A stretch of 64,000 bases of DNA. Source: Austwickia sp. TVS 96-490-7B. GTDB lineage: Bacteria > Actinomycetota > Actinomycetes > Actinomycetales > Dermatophilaceae. The notes beneath the pieces were generated by a model. It was given only the letters and a program-made list of their open reading frames with translations. It made no database searches and was not told the DNA's origin. This document shows positions 17,175 through 27,388 of this stretch, one piece after another. The stretch spans positions 301,870 to 365,869 of the forward strand of contig NZ_JAHPZL010000004.1 in NCBI RefSeq assembly GCF_019331795.1, given 5' to 3'. Every line of letters starts with the position of its first letter. The first letter of the stretch is position 1. Position numbers and translations under genes: made by a program.

Positions 17175-19304
17175 TCAGGACAGACCTGGCAGACCGGCGA
17201 CCATCAGGTCGATGAGTTTGATCCCGACGAAGGGGGTGAGCACCCCGCCGAGTCCGTAAACGATCAGATTCCGGCGCAGCAATGCCGCCGCTGACAGGGG
17301 CCGGTAGGCGACACCTTTGAGAGCTAAGGGAATCAGCATCACGATGATGAGGGCGTTGAAGATCACCGCGGACAGGATCGCCGAAGCGGGGCTGTGCAGG
17401 TGCATGACATTCAGCACCCCGAGGCCAGGGAAGACCCCCATAAACATGGCGGGAATGATCGCGAAATATTTGGCGACGTCGTTGGCGATGGAAAAGGTGG
17501 TCAAAGCGCCGCGGGTAATGAGGAGTTGTTTGCCGATCGCGACGATCTCGATGAGTTTGGTGGGATTAGAGTCCAGGTCAACCATGTTGCCGGCTTCTTT
17601 GGCCGCAGAGGTGCCGGTGTTCATCGCGACGCCTACGTCAGCTTGAGCGAGCGCTGGCGCGTCATTGGTGCCATCTCCGGTCATGGCGACGAGTCGCCCA
17701 CCGGCTTGTTCTTTCCGGATGAGGGCTAGTTTGTCTTCGGGGGTAGCTTCGGCGAGGTAGTCGTCGACTCCGGCTTCGGCGGCGATGGCGGCGGCGGTGA
17801 GTCGGTTGTCGCCGGTGATCATGACGGTGCGGATGCCCATGCGGCGAAGTTCGTCGAATCGTTCGCGCATTCCGGGTTTGACGACGTCTTTGAGGTGGAT
17901 GACGCCGAGGATACGGGTGGTCTCGTGGGGGTGGGTGTCGCGTTGGGCGACGACCAGGGGGGTTCCGCCGGTGGCTGAGATCTCTTCGATGACGTCGGTG
18001 AGACCTGCTGGGGTGCTGCCGCCGTGGTCGCTGACCCAGGTGGCGACGGCGCTGGCGGCGCCTTTGCGGATGAGTGTCCCGTCGGGTAGGTCGATTCCGG
18101 ACATGCGGGTTTGTGCGGTGAACTCCACGAAAGTGGCGTGTGCGGGCGGGTCGTCGGTGGTGCCGATCAGGTCGATGATCGATCGTCCTTCGGGGGTTTC
18201 GTCGGCCCAGGACGATAGGTACGCCGCCCGGTTGGCTTGCTCTGGGGTGGCGTCGCCGAGGGGGATGATCCGGTCGGCTCGTCGGTTGCCGTAGGTGATC
18301 GTGCCGGTCTTGTCGAGGAGGAGCGTCGATACGTCGCCGGCTGCTTCGACGGCCCGCCCTGAGGTGGCGAGAACGTTGCGTTGCACCAGTCGGTCCATGC
18401 CGGCGATACCGATGGCGGAGAGGAGTGCTCCGATGGTGGTGGGGATCAGGCAGATCAGCAGGGCAACCAGCACGATCACGGGTTGGGGGCTGCCGCTGTA
18501 GTCAGCTGCTGGGGCGATGGCGGTGACGGCCAGCACGAAGATGATCGTCAGGGTGGTGAGCAGGATGGACAGCGCGATTTCGTTGGGGGTTTTTTGTCGG
18601 GAGGCGCCTTCGACGAGGGCGATCATCCGGTCGATGAAGCTTTCGCCGGGTTTGGTGGTGATGCGCACCACGATCCGGTCGGAGAGCACGGTGGTGCCTC
18701 CGGTGACGGCGCACCGGTCTCCGCCGGATTCGCGGATGACAGGTGCAGATTCTCCGGTGATGGCGGATTCGTCGACGGTGGCGACACCTTCGATGACGTC
18801 GCCGTCGCCGGGGATCACGGCGAAGGGTCCGCCAGCTTCGACGATCACGTGGTCGCCGACGGTGAGGTGGATGCCGGGTACCTGTTCGGTGCGTCCGTCG
18901 GGGAGCCGTCGTACGGCGGTGGTTTCTACTTTGGTGGCGCGTAGTGTCGCGGCTTGGGCTTTGCCGCGGCCTTCGGCGACGGCTTCGGCGAGGTTGGCGA
19001 AGAGGACGGTGGCCCACAGCCATAGCGTGATGCTGATGGCGAACGTGCTGGGGTGCAGCAGTGCGAGGACGCTGGTGAGGAGGGATCCCACCCACACCAC
19101 GAAGACCACGGGGGATCGCACCACATGCCTGGGGTCGAGTTTCCTGGCTGCTTCGGGGAGTTGTCGCCACAGCAGCTGGCCGACATGCTCGGAGGAGTTG
19201 GTGTCGTGGTGGGGGCTGGTGCGGGGGTGGCGGTCAGGTCGGTGCGGTGTGGGGGTGTGCTGTGGGTGGTCGTGGTCGGTGGGGTGTCGGGTGGTGATGC
19301 TCAC
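17175..19304 (-). CDS. kdpB: Potassium-transporting ATPase ATP-binding subunit KdpB
   Basis: A 709-residue P-type ATPase of the Kdp class. The N-terminal about 45 residues are His/Thr/Pro-rich and not conserved. The actuator motif is ITGESAPV, the phosphorylation motif [11 protein letters not shown], nucleotide-binding KGA, and the hinge [21 protein letters not shown]. Membrane segments include the [11 protein letters not shown] region. It hydrolyses ATP to drive potassium uptake through KdpA. Its start overlaps the kdpA stop by four bases (ATGA). Confidence 0.96.
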   Translation of the reverse strand: MSITTRHPTDHDHPQHTPTPHRPDRHPRTSPHHDTNSSEHVGQLLWRQLPEAARKLDPRHVVRSPVVFVVWVGSLLTSVLALLHPSTFAISITLWLWATVLFANLAEAVAEGRGKAQAATLRATKVETTAVRRLPDGRTEQVPGIHLTVGDHVIVEAGGPFAVIPGDGDVIEGVATVDESAITGESAPVIRESGGDRCAVTGGTTVLSDRIVVRITTKPGESFIDRMIALVEGASRQKTPNEIALSILLTTLTIIFVLAVTAIAPAADYSGSPQPVIVLVALLICLIPTTIGALLSAIGIAGMDRLVQRNVLATSGRAVEAAGDVSTLLLDKTGTITYGNRRADRIIPLGDATPEQANRAAYLSSWADETPEGRSIIDLIGTTDDPPAHATFVEFTAQTRMSGIDLPDGTLIRKGAASAVATWVSDHGGSTPAGLTDVIEEISATGGTPLVVAQRDTHPHETTRILGVIHLKDVVKPGMRERFDELRRMGIRTVMITGDNRLTAAAIAAEAGVDDYLAEATPEDKLALIRKEQAGGRLVAMTGDGTNDAPALAQADVGVAMNTGTSAAKEAGNMVDLDSNPTKLIEIVAIGKQLLITRGALTTFSIANDVAKYFAIIPAMFMGVFPGLGVLNVMHLHSPASAILSAVIFNALIIVMLIPLALKGVAYRPLSAAALLRRNLIVYGLGGVLTPFVGIKLIDLMVAGLPGLS

Positions 19305-20950
19305 AGCGTTCCTTCCGCGATGGGTCCCAGCGCGAGGGCGGGGAAGAAGGTCAGGCCAGCGACGATCACTGCGATGCTGACGAGCAGTGTGACGAAGAGC
19401 GGGGTGTGGGTCGGCAGGGTGCCTGCAGTGATGGGGCGGGCTGGCTGCTGCGCGAAGGCCCCGGCTAGGGCGAGGGCGAGCAGAATGGGCAGGAATCGAC
19501 CCACTGCCATGCAGGTCGCCAGGGTCAGGTTGTACCAGGGGGTGTCAGCGGATAGCCCGGCGAAAGCGGAGCCGTTGTTGTTCGCTGCGGATGCATAGGC
19601 GTACATGATTTCGGTGAGTCCGTGGGGGCCGGCGTTGGCGGTGGCGTTGCGGGCGGTTGGCAGGAGCAGGGACGTGCCGGTGCCGAGCAGGACCAGCGCT
19701 GGCATCACCAGGATGAATAGCGCCGTGTAGGTGATTTCACGGCGGCCGACGGTTTTGCCTAAGAGTTCTGGGGTGCGGCCCACCATCAGTCCGGCGACAA
19801 ACACGGTGATGACCACGATGATCAGGGCGCTGTAGAGGCCGGTGCCGACTCCACCGGGGGAGATCTCTCCGAGGAGCATGTTGGTGAGGATGATTCCTCC
19901 GCCGAGGGGGCTGAAGGAGTCGTGGGCGGAGTTCACTGCCCCAGTGGAGGTGCCGGTGGTGACGGCGGCGAAAAGGACCGATCCGGGAATCCCGAAGCGG
20001 ACTTCTTTACCTTCCATCGCTGATTGTCCGGTGCTGTTGAGGGCGGTTTCTGCCCAGGTGGTGAGGGCAAGGGAGATAAGGAAGAGCGTGGACATCAGGG
20101 CGAGCAATGCTCGTCCTTGGCGGAGGTCTCCGACGAGCCGTCCGTATGTCCGGGGCAGCGCGAAGGGGATCAGCACGATGAGCAGGATTTCAACGAGGTT
20201 GGTGACGGGGTTGGGGTTTTCAAAGGGGTGTGCTGAGTTGGCGTTGAAGAATCCGCCACCGTTGGTGCCGAGCAGTTTGATGACTTCTTGGGAAGCGACG
20301 GGGCCGCCCTGGATGGTTTGTGTCCCACCGGTGAGGGTCTGCACGGTGTGGGGCGCGTCCAGGTTTTGTATGACACCTCCCGCGATGAGGGTGATTCCTC
20401 CGATGACAGCTAACGGCAGCAGAATCCGCCAGAGCCCCCGGGTCAAGTCGACCCAGAAGTTGCCAACATTGTCGGTGTCGTGACGAGCGAGACCTCGTAC
20501 GACGGCGACGGCGACGGCGAGTCCGACGGCGGCACTGATGAAGTTTTGGACAGTTAAGCCGAGCATGTCGACGAGATAGCTAGCGCCACTTTCCCCTGCA
20601 TAGCTTTGCCAGTTGGTGTTGGTGACGAAGGAGACAGCAGTGTTCAGAGCAGTGTCGAGGCGCATTCCGGTGCGTCCAGCTGACCAAGGTAGCCATCCTT
20701 GGGCCAGGATGAGCAGCCACAGTCCGATGACATTGACCAGCGAGAAGGTGAGGAGCGATAGAGCATAAACGCTCCAGCGTTGTTCGCTGTCGGGGTTGAT
20801 GCGGCACATTCGATAGAGAATCGTCTCTGGTCGACGGTGCCCGCTGTCGGTGAAGCTGCGGGCGACATAGTCACCGAGGGGGATGTGCGTCAGTGCTAGA
20901 GCCATCACCACTGCAGACAGCGTCATGACGGTCGCTGCGGTGTCGTTCAT
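19301..20950 (-). CDS. kdpA: Potassium-transporting ATPase potassium-binding subunit KdpA
   Basis: The frame is open upstream, but the ATG at 20950 overlaps the kdpF stop (TGATG) and yields 549 residues, close to the family norm. The product has about ten membrane helices and four pore-loop repeats with selectivity-filter-like segments: [51 protein letters not shown] and [13 protein letters not shown]. These are the KdpA signature loops. KdpA forms the potassium entry path. The early segment [18 protein letters not shown] is also typical. Confidence 0.96.
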   Translation of the reverse strand: MNDTAATVMTLSAVVMALALTHIPLGDYVARSFTDSGHRRPETILYRMCRINPDSEQRWSVYALSLLTFSLVNVIGLWLLILAQGWLPWSAGRTGMRLDTALNTAVSFVTNTNWQSYAGESGASYLVDMLGLTVQNFISAAVGLAVAVAVVRGLARHDTDNVGNFWVDLTRGLWRILLPLAVIGGITLIAGGVIQNLDAPHTVQTLTGGTQTIQGGPVASQEVIKLLGTNGGGFFNANSAHPFENPNPVTNLVEILLIVLIPFALPRTYGRLVGDLRQGRALLALMSTLFLISLALTTWAETALNSTGQSAMEGKEVRFGIPGSVLFAAVTTGTSTGAVNSAHDSFSPLGGGIILTNMLLGEISPGGVGTGLYSALIIVVITVFVAGLMVGRTPELLGKTVGRREITYTALFILVMPALVLLGTGTSLLLPTARNATANAGPHGLTEIMYAYASAANNNGSAFAGLSADTPWYNLTLATCMAVGRFLPILLALALAGAFAQQPARPITAGTLPTHTPLFVTLLVSIAVIVAGLTFFPALALGPIAEGTL

Positions 20951-21036
20951 CAGAACTTCTCCGGGTGTACGAGGGCATACACCAGGTATCCGAGTAACGC
21001 GATTGCCAGGGACCCTGCCATCAGGTTTTCCCACAT
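20950..21036 (-). CDS. kdpF: KdpF small membrane subunit
   Basis: Reading leftward from the ATG at 21034-21036 gives a 28-residue peptide that starts MWENLMAGSLAIALLGYLVY and ends HPEKF, stopping in TGA that overlaps the kdpA start. One hydrophobic helix, the L-x-Y-L-x-Y-A-L pattern and the acidic/Pro tail are characteristic of KdpF, which stabilises the complex. A GGAGAGA site lies upstream. Confidence 0.93.
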   Translation of the reverse strand: MWENLMAGSLAIALLGYLVYALVHPEKF

Positions 21037-21206
21037 AGGTGTCTCTCCGTTCGGCTGCTGCGGAGAGGTGGACATCCCTGCTGGGAGGTCAGGAGCTCCT
21101 ATGTCGTCAGGGCCCGGTGGGGGTGAGCGCCAGCGGGGACTGCCACCTCTCGTTCAGCTGCTATGCCACTACTGGGAGAGAGGTGATCCAGTCGCGCTAA
21201 CAAGGC

Positions 21207-21235
21207 ACTGACGGGTCTTGACGGTTCCTTAACGG
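21207..21235 (-). promoter_or_regulatory. Candidate KdpE-binding direct repeats upstream of kdpF
   Basis: On the minus strand CCGTTAAG, CCGTCAAG and CCGTCAGT follow each other at 10-11 bp spacing (plus-strand 21228-21235, 21217-21224, 21207-21214). Tandem half-sites one helical turn apart are how OmpR/PhoB-type regulators bind. They lie about 170 bp upstream of the kdpF start. No clear -35/-10 pair was recognised beside them. Confidence 0.45.
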
Positions 21236-21259
21236 TCCAGGTCGATGCGTGGGGGTGCG

Positions 21260-21790
21260 CTACTGGTCTTGGATGCCTTGGGCAGGTCCGTAGCCATTCC
21301 ATTGATGCCACATGTATTGCTGTTGCTGCCATTCCAGGTGTTCTTCCATTCGCAACTTGATCGCATAGGCAAAGATGAATGGGGCTGCCATCAGGAAAGG
21401 CGCGACAAAAAGAATCGGATCCACCCATGGATCATCTCGCACGAGGACGGCCCCGATAAGTGCTATATCTACAATGACGCCACACCAGGCAATGATTTTT
21501 ATTTGCAGATAACCTGCGCGGCGCGCTTCCAGCGACACCTCAGTCCCATGGCGGCGAAGGCTAAAGCAACACCATATCGCACCAACACCTACCAGAAAAA
21601 CCACTATCATCAGAAAGTAGGAATGCTTGACATATAGTCGAACGATGGCAATGGCTTGAATCAAGACACCCAGTGTTGCCCAGGCGGCAGCGACGTTCAT
21701 TGCAACCGTGGAGGCATGGTTGTTTCTCTTTATCACCTGAAAAGATATTTCAAATAGAAATGACCATATTACGATGGTCAAAATTAGCAT
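21260..21790 (-). CDS. Hypothetical multi-pass membrane protein (AT-rich gene)
   Basis: A 176-residue protein with about five hydrophobic segments: residues 1-16, 28-52, 58-76, 100-117 and 125-145. A charged C-terminal tail IKLRMEEHLEWQQQQYMWHQW is rich in Gln and Trp. I recognise no family. Codons end in A or T far more often than in neighbouring genes. It shares this trait, its size and its C-terminal I/M-x-L-R-x-x-E motif with the next gene upstream. It sits between kdpF and the orphan KdpD-like gene, all leftward. Confidence 0.6.
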   Translation of the reverse strand: MLILTIVIWSFLFEISFQVIKRNNHASTVAMNVAAAWATLGVLIQAIAIVRLYVKHSYFLMIVVFLVGVGAIWCCFSLRRHGTEVSLEARRAGYLQIKIIAWCGVIVDIALIGAVLVRDDPWVDPILFVAPFLMAAPFIFAYAIKLRMEEHLEWQQQQYMWHQWNGYGPAQGIQDQ

Positions 21791-21839
21791 TAGTCAGTCC
21801 TTTTCTACGGGAAGGCAATTGCAACTTTAGCATGCGCTA

Positions 21840-22313
21840 TTAGTATGAGATTTCTTTGAGTCGTAGCTGCATGCTCGACCAAAGAAAGAACGCTAGACCC
21901 ATCGATATTATTAAGATAACCAATAAACTTAGAGATGCGCCAATATTCTGGACGCTCACGAGCATCAATAAACCCATGTTAGATGAAAACATAATGAGCA
22001 TCGTCACCATCAGAGCAGCCATAGTATACGCCTTGACTTCACCGATATTATCTTTTCTAGGAGCTATATTAAATATAAATGTTGAAGAAATTTGAGCTAT
22101 GGCAGAAATTTGAACTACAAAAGCTGCCGGAAGTGAGGCGGGAACAACTAGCGAAAATATCATCATTTCAGAAACAATAAAGGTGATGACTGCGAGAATG
22201 ATTCCCACCCTTGCGGCCTTGAGGCTATTAGCTCCTTTGATGTGAATGTATTTAGCTCGGATAATAAAAAGGAGAACTATATAAGCCAGAATGATCGATA
22301 TTGCAGTTTCCAC
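21840..22313 (-). CDS. Hypothetical multi-pass membrane protein (AT-rich gene)
   Basis: A 157-residue, very hydrophobic protein with about five membrane segments (residues 3-19, 34-60, 64-84, 93-118 and 124-146) and few charged residues except RAKYIHIKGANSLKAARVG and the tail MQLRLKEISY. No family is recognised. The gene is markedly AT-rich against this GC-rich background. With the following gene it makes a roughly 1.1-kb low-GC patch, probably acquired by transfer. Paralogy between the two is suggested only by topology and tail. Confidence 0.6.
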   Translation of the reverse strand: METAISIILAYIVLLFIIRAKYIHIKGANSLKAARVGIILAVITFIVSEMMIFSLVVPASLPAAFVVQISAIAQISSTFIFNIAPRKDNIGEVKAYTMAALMVTMLIMFSSNMGLLMLVSVQNIGASLSLLVILIISMGLAFFLWSSMQLRLKEISY

Positions 22314-22630
22314 GGTGATGCCAATCCTTCTTTTATGCTCAACAAATTTAAGAGCGGGTAACTCCCGTCACGCATCATTCAGTTGAGGTATCCTAAGGGT
22401 TTATTCCAAGCCCGGTTCAGCTGCACAGCGTCGCGTTAGCCTTGGACATCATGAGAGTCAAGGCGCTATTCACTGAGGGCTGATACCCTCGGTAAGGATC
22501 TGATAACTTCGCAGTTCACAGGACCGTACAGCAAGATATTGACTTCAAAGCCATTCAAGAGGGAGCTATAACACATTCCTCACTGGTTCCCGCATGCGCC
22601 ACATCTCGACATTCACCTTACAGGTGACGA
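22314..22630. other. AT-rich intergenic stretch
   Basis: About 317 bases between the membrane-protein gene and the end of the DUF4118 gene. It should carry the promoter for the two AT-rich genes. I see no clear promoter, repeat or RNA gene; a short open frame overlapping the next gene is a shadow. Confidence 0.35.
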
Positions 22631-23383
22631 TCAGGCCACCGCGACCTGATCTGCCAACAAGACCGCCACTTTCAGCTGATCCGCCGTTGCGCGAACCACT
22701 TTCGATGCCGCCACCAAGCGGAAATGCCCTAGCACTTCTTCGCCGCGTCGTACTGGGATCGCCACGACACTGGTGGTCGGCAACCCAGATACTTCGACTT
22801 CGACGATGGCACTGTCGTGCATCACCACACCGGAATCCGTGACGACAGGCCACCCCCCGGCGGGCGCACCAGCGACGTACACGCACGAATCGACGGAAAG
22901 GATGCGTTGGATCTCTTGGCAGATAGCGGCACTTCGGTCTGCTCCGGTGGTCCCTTGTGGATCGACGCGCAACACCCCTAACACCCCGTCGACGTATCCC
23001 AAGCGGCGGGCAGCGGACTCAGCCTGACGCCTTCCCCGCAAAGCCAACTCGGTCACTGCCATCCCGACCACTACGAATAGCGCCGTCAAGGCGATGTCTT
23101 CGCCTTTGCCGATCCGGAATGTGAGATATGGCGGCACCAGAAAGTAGTCAAACCAGGCTGCTGCCGAGACTGCGGAGACCACCCCGCTGATGCGGTCGCC
23201 GGATGCCGCGAATGCCACCACAACCAGGGTTAGCAACAGCACATTCACTGCGGAATCGACAGATTCGCGCCACGGCCAGACAGCGACCGCGGCCAAAGCT
23301 GGTACGACGACGGCGGCGACTCGCCGGACCTCGTCACGCGCCCACCACGTCTTCAGCACAGCGTCGATTGTCATGGATCCCAT
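22631..23383 (-). CDS. Orphan KdpD-like sensor half (DUF4118 membrane domain plus GAF-like domain)
   Basis: A 250-residue protein. Residues about 20-110 hold four short membrane helices (VVVPALAAVAVWPW, VNVLLLTLVVVAFAA, ISGVVSAVSAAAWFDYFLVPP, ALTALFVVVGMAVTELAL) in the pattern of the KdpD DUF4118 domain, including the F-D-Y-F-L-V-P-P-Y loop that corresponds to NWFFTPPLY in the KdpD of this window. A GAF-like domain follows (about 130-250). It has neither the N-terminal KdpD/USP part nor a kinase. It lies upstream of the kdp operon in the same direction and may modulate the Kdp response; that is inference. Confidence 0.7.
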   Translation of the reverse strand: MGSMTIDAVLKTWWARDEVRRVAAVVVPALAAVAVWPWRESVDSAVNVLLLTLVVVAFAASGDRISGVVSAVSAAAWFDYFLVPPYLTFRIGKGEDIALTALFVVVGMAVTELALRGRRQAESAARRLGYVDGVLGVLRVDPQGTTGADRSAAICQEIQRILSVDSCVYVAGAPAGGWPVVTDSGVVMHDSAIVEVEVSGLPTTSVVAIPVRRGEEVLGHFRLVAASKVVRATADQLKVAVLLADQVAVA

Positions 23384-23636
23384 CGAACACCCGGGCGGTC
23401 AGCCACGGACCCCCTACCCCCTGACGAATCATCAGCGATGAGGCATCACCCGCAGCCACCACCCACAGCCGGCCCACACCTCTTCCGCTATCCGGACGTC
23501 CAGCTCCCGGAATACGGGATGTCCAGCTCCCGGATGGCGATTGCCCGGCTCGCGGAAGACCTCCGATTCCCCTTGTGAACTGCAAATTCAGCAGACTAGC
23601 GTTGATATCAGCCGATTCACGAAGGAGGGGTAAGCC

Positions 23637-24164
23637 ATGCTGACCGGGTTCCTGATCATCGGAGGCGTCGGGCTCGGACTCCTCCTCGTCTCGCTGGTCG
23701 TCGGCGAAATCTTCCACGGCGTCATCGACGCACTCATCCCAGGCGACGTCATCTCCGGGGCCGCCGTGGCGAGTTTCTTGTCCGCCTTGGGATTCATCGG
23801 CGCATTAGTCCTCACCCAGACCGAGAACACTGCATTGGCGACCGCGGCTGGCACCACCGTCGGCCTGGGGCTGGCGGCCCTGGCGACGTGGATGACCCGC
23901 GTATTGATGCACGGTGACACGGCACACAATGTCAACCCCTCCGGGTTCATCGGCTTGCACGGCACGGTGATCAACCCCATCCCCACAGACGGATACGGGC
24001 AGGTCAGCATCATCGCTGAAGGTCATATCACCAGGCTCAACGCTCGCTGTGAGCAGCCCCTCGACCCCGGGCTCCCGGTCACCGTCATCGATGTCCTCTC
24101 CCCCACCAGCGTGCGGGTCATCGCCCGCGGCCCCATCCTGCCGGGCATCCCCAACGGCAACTGA
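23637..24164 (+). CDS. NfeD-like membrane protein
   Basis: A 175-residue protein. Three hydrophobic stretches fill residues 3-28, 40-62 and 66-85. An OB-fold-like C-terminal domain follows, with NPSGFIGLHGTVINPIPTDGYGQVSI and a final VTVIDVLSPTSVRV strand, the usual end of NfeD/YuaF proteins. A GAAGGAGGGG site precedes the start. NfeD proteins are encoded with flotillins and are thought to help their membrane assembly; the flotillin gene follows after 160 bp. Confidence 0.8.
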   Translation: MLTGFLIIGGVGLGLLLVSLVVGEIFHGVIDALIPGDVISGAAVASFLSALGFIGALVLTQTENTALATAAGTTVGLGLAALATWMTRVLMHGDTAHNVNPSGFIGLHGTVINPIPTDGYGQVSIIAEGHITRLNARCEQPLDPGLPVTVIDVLSPTSVRVIARGPILPGIPNGN

Positions 24165-24324
24165 CCTGCGCCGTACGGCGGCTCCCCCGACCACGACGAA
24201 TAGCCCGAGCAACCGTCCCAGCTCACAAAGTCATCAGTACCTCTGAGCACGCCACCATCCAATCCTGCGCTAGGGAGCCTCCATGCTCCGACCGCGACCA
24301 CCACCCAGAAAGACAGGAAAAGTC

Positions 24325-25836
24325 ATGACCACCCCACTTCCCACGAGCGTCATCGCCGTCATCGGCATTGTCGTCCTCATCGTGCTCATCGGGCTTCTTC
24401 TCGCCCAGCGCTACAAGGTGGCTGGCCCCAACGAGGCATTTATCGTCACTGGTCGCCGTGGCAAAGCTGTCCGCGACGTGGAGACCGGTGCCATGTCCAC
24501 CGACTTGTCCGGTCAGAAAGTCGTTATGGGTGGCGGTGTCTTTGTCATCCCCTTTGTCCAGAAATTGCACATCCTGGATCTTTCCAGTCGACGCATCCCG
24601 GTGCAGATCCGAGGCGCGGTCTCCGGCCAGGGCATCAAGCTCAACTTGGAAGGCGTCGCCCTCGTTAAAGTCGGTGGCAACGACGATTGCATTCGCGCCG
24701 CCGCGCAACGGTTCCTCGCTCAACAGCACGAGATTGAGACCTTCACCCAAGAAACACTGGCCGGGTCATTGCGCTCCATTGTTGGTTCGCTGACTGTGGA
24801 GCAAATTATCCGCGACCGAGCGGCTTTTGCTCAGCGCGTCGCCGACGAGTCCGAAACGTCCCTCACTGGGCAGGGGCTTGTCCTTGATACCTTCCAAATT
24901 CAGGACATCACCGACGACGGCAGCTACCTGCATGACCTGGGTCGCCCCGAAGCTGCCCGCAACGGTCAGACCGCAGCCATCGCCGAAGCCAACGCCCGTC
25001 AAGCTGCCGAACAAGCCCGCATCGCCGCTGAACAGCAGATCGCCGACTCCCAGCGTGCGCTGAGCCTGCGACAGGCAGAGATCAAAGCCGAAACGGACGC
25101 GGCCAGCGCAAAAGCTGCGGCCTCCGGCCCGCTCGCCCAAGCCGAACGGGACCAGGCCGTCCTCTCCGAGAAGGAAAAGGTCGCCGTCCGTCAGGCCGCA
25201 TTGAAAGAACGGCAACTCGACACTGAGGTACGTCGTCCCGCCGACGCCGAACGGTACCGCGTCGAACAGGACGCTGCTGCGCGTCGTAACGCCGCGATCG
25301 CTGAAGCTGAAGCGCGGAAAGCAGCCTCCATCGCGGCGGCCGAAGCCGATGCAGAAAAAGCCCGCCTCACCGGTGAAGCCGAGAAATCTCGCCGTACCGC
25401 ACTGGCCGAAGCTGAAGCCATCGAAGGTGCCCGCCGAGGTGAGGCGGAGAAAGCCCGCCGCACCGCTGAAGCCGACGCCACCCGCGCTGAAGGTGACGCC
25501 CAGGCAGCGGCGACGCTGGCCATCGGCCATGCTGAAGCCGAAGCGATGAACGCACGCGCCGAAGCGTTCGCCCGCTACAACGAAGCCGCCGTGCTGCAGA
25601 TGCTCGTCGAAGTGCTTCCGCAAGTCGCTCGTGAAGTCGCGGCACCAATGGCAGCCATCGACAAACTCACCGTGGTCTCCACGGACGGGGCTGCCGCTTT
25701 GCCCAAGCAGGTCACTGACAACCTCGTCCAGACCATGGCACTGCTGAAAAACACCACCGGAGTCGACTTGGAGTCTCTGGTCAAGAAATACGGCCAGTCA
25801 TCGCCGAACCACGGAGACGCCGCATCCATCTCGTGA
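24325..25836 (+). CDS. Flotillin (SPFH/band 7 family)
   Basis: 503 residues from ATG 24325. An N-terminal membrane anchor (about residues 8-30, VIAVIGIVVLIVLIGLLLAQ) precedes the SPFH/band 7 domain (about 30-200, with FIVTGRRGKAV and VIPFVQKLHILDLSSRRIPV). A long Ala/Glu/Arg-rich coiled coil (about 200-430) carries repeated E-A-E-A motifs typical of flotillins. The C-terminus is LQMLVEVLPQVAREVAAPMAAIDKLTVV. Flotillins scaffold membrane microdomains. Pairing with the NfeD-like gene supports the call. Confidence 0.92.
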   Translation: MTTPLPTSVIAVIGIVVLIVLIGLLLAQRYKVAGPNEAFIVTGRRGKAVRDVETGAMSTDLSGQKVVMGGGVFVIPFVQKLHILDLSSRRIPVQIRGAVSGQGIKLNLEGVALVKVGGNDDCIRAAAQRFLAQQHEIETFTQETLAGSLRSIVGSLTVEQIIRDRAAFAQRVADESETSLTGQGLVLDTFQIQDITDDGSYLHDLGRPEAARNGQTAAIAEANARQAAEQARIAAEQQIADSQRALSLRQAEIKAETDAASAKAAASGPLAQAERDQAVLSEKEKVAVRQAALKERQLDTEVRRPADAERYRVEQDAAARRNAAIAEAEARKAASIAAAEADAEKARLTGEAEKSRRTALAEAEAIEGARRGEAEKARRTAEADATRAEGDAQAAATLAIGHAEAEAMNARAEAFARYNEAAVLQMLVEVLPQVAREVAAPMAAIDKLTVVSTDGAAALPKQVTDNLVQTMALLKNTTGVDLESLVKKYGQSSPNHGDAASIS

Positions 25837-25890
25837 CCGGACAGCGCCTCCTGGATGAGCTGACATGAGACGGCATGAGCTGGCGAGACA

Positions 25891-25928
25891 GTGGTGGGCG
25901 GCCGGAGCAATCTCCGGTCGCCCCCCAC
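25891..25928. terminator. Hairpin between convergent flotillin and symporter genes
   Basis: GTGGTGGGCGGCCGGAG pairs with CTCCGGTCGCCCCCCAC across a CAAT loop, with one wobble and one mismatch. It is the only strong structure between the two convergent stops. Confidence 0.55.
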
Positions 25929-25999
25929 GACCTTTGCGATCTGTCCCTAGGCGCCGACGACCCTCAACAACCAAAGAGAAGCGGCCCCGCGGCGACCTT

Positions 26000-27325
26000 T
26001 CACCCGTGGATCGGCAGGTCACCTTTCGGCGCGTCATACACCTCACGGTCCAGCAGGCCCTCTCGAGCCGCGACCACCACCGGCACCAGCGCCTGACCAG
26101 CCACATTGGTGGCGGTACGCATCATGTCCAAGATCGGATCGATGGCCAACAACAACCCGGCCCCGGCCAATGGCAAACCCAACGTCGACAAGGTCAACGT
26201 CAACATGACGATGGCGCCGGTCAGGCCGGCCGTGGCTGCGGAACCGACAACCGAGACCAACACGATCAAGGCAAGCTGTGGCACTGACAAGTGCATCCCA
26301 AACACCTCAGCCACAAAAATCGACGCCAACGCTGGGTAGATTGCCGCGCAACCGTCCATCTTTGAGGTCGCCCCAAAAGGTACGGCGAACGCCGCGTAAT
26401 CCTTCGGCACGCCCAGTCGATCCACGGTGACTTCTTGGGTCAACGGCATCGTGCCCACTGAGGATCGGGACACAAACGCCAACTGGATCGCTGGCCACGC
26501 ACCCGCGAAGAAGCGCACCGGATTGAGTTTTGCAGCGAACATCAGCACTGCCGGGTAGAGCACCAACAACACCAGGAAGCATCCGACGTACACATCGACG
26601 GCAAACGTGGCTAGCGGGGCCAGCAAATCCCAGCCATACGTCGCGACAGCCTTACCGATCAACCCGAGCGTCCCCAGCGGAGCCAACAGAATCACCCACC
26701 ACAACGCTTTCTGGGTGATCTCCAAAGCAGCATCAACGACCGCAAGGAACGGTTCAGCTTTGTCTCCGACCTGCACCGCAGCGAGACCGACGACCACGCC
26801 GAGGAAGACGATCTGCAAGACGTTGCCCTGCACAAACGCACCCACCGGGTTGGTCGGGATGATGCCGGTGAGGAAGTCCGTCCACCCCCCGGCTTTCTCC
26901 GGGGCCTTCGCTGCCCCCAGATCAAGGCTGACGCCACGCCCCGGATGGGTGAGCAAACCTAACGCCAGACCGATCAGTGACGACGCCAACCCCGTGATGG
27001 CGAACCACACCAACGTTTTTCCAGCCAGACGAGCCGCATTGGTGACACCGCGCAGGTGAGCAATGCTGCTGACCACTGCCGTGAAAACCAGCGGTGGGAC
27101 AGCAAGTTTGAGGAGTTGCACAAACAACGAGCCGATGGTGCCCAAGGTCGTTGCCAACCAGGTGATCTGAGCTTCCCGGGCGAGATAGCCCAGCACAACG
27201 CCCAGCGCCAGCGCGACGAGCACCTGGGTGGTGTAGGAGAGTCGGAATCGACGTCGCGATGGTGGAGACAGGTCGTCCCCGCCAGTGTCAGGAGCTGCGA
27301 TGTCAGATGATGCGGTGGCGGACAT
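26000..27325 (-). CDS. Dicarboxylate/amino acid:cation symporter (DAACS family)
   Basis: A 441-residue carrier with about eight membrane helices and the two re-entrant loops of the GltP/DctA family. The serine-rich loop is SRSSVGTMPLTQEV and the second motif PFGATSKMDGCAAIYPALASIFVA, which replaces the common G-A-T-I-N-M-D-G-T and leans toward the less studied branch of the family. It would import glutamate, aspartate or C4-dicarboxylates with sodium or protons. The N-terminal 25 residues are polar. It is divergent from the next gene. Confidence 0.88.
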   Translation of the reverse strand: MSATASSDIAAPDTGGDDLSPPSRRRFRLSYTTQVLVALALGVVLGYLAREAQITWLATTLGTIGSLFVQLLKLAVPPLVFTAVVSSIAHLRGVTNAARLAGKTLVWFAITGLASSLIGLALGLLTHPGRGVSLDLGAAKAPEKAGGWTDFLTGIIPTNPVGAFVQGNVLQIVFLGVVVGLAAVQVGDKAEPFLAVVDAALEITQKALWWVILLAPLGTLGLIGKAVATYGWDLLAPLATFAVDVYVGCFLVLLVLYPAVLMFAAKLNPVRFFAGAWPAIQLAFVSRSSVGTMPLTQEVTVDRLGVPKDYAAFAVPFGATSKMDGCAAIYPALASIFVAEVFGMHLSVPQLALIVLVSVVGSAATAGLTGAIVMLTLTLSTLGLPLAGAGLLLAIDPILDMMRTATNVAGQALVPVVVAAREGLLDREVYDAPKGDLPIHG

Positions 27326-27388
27326 GTTTTTCCTTGAGGTCTGGGTGCGGGTCAGGTGGGGCTGGTCAGCCCAGACAGATACACGCAG

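Noticed and set aside
24766-25623. 285-residue leftward frame opposite the flotillin coiled coil
   Set aside because: It is a shadow caused by the repetitive Ala/Glu codons of flotillin.
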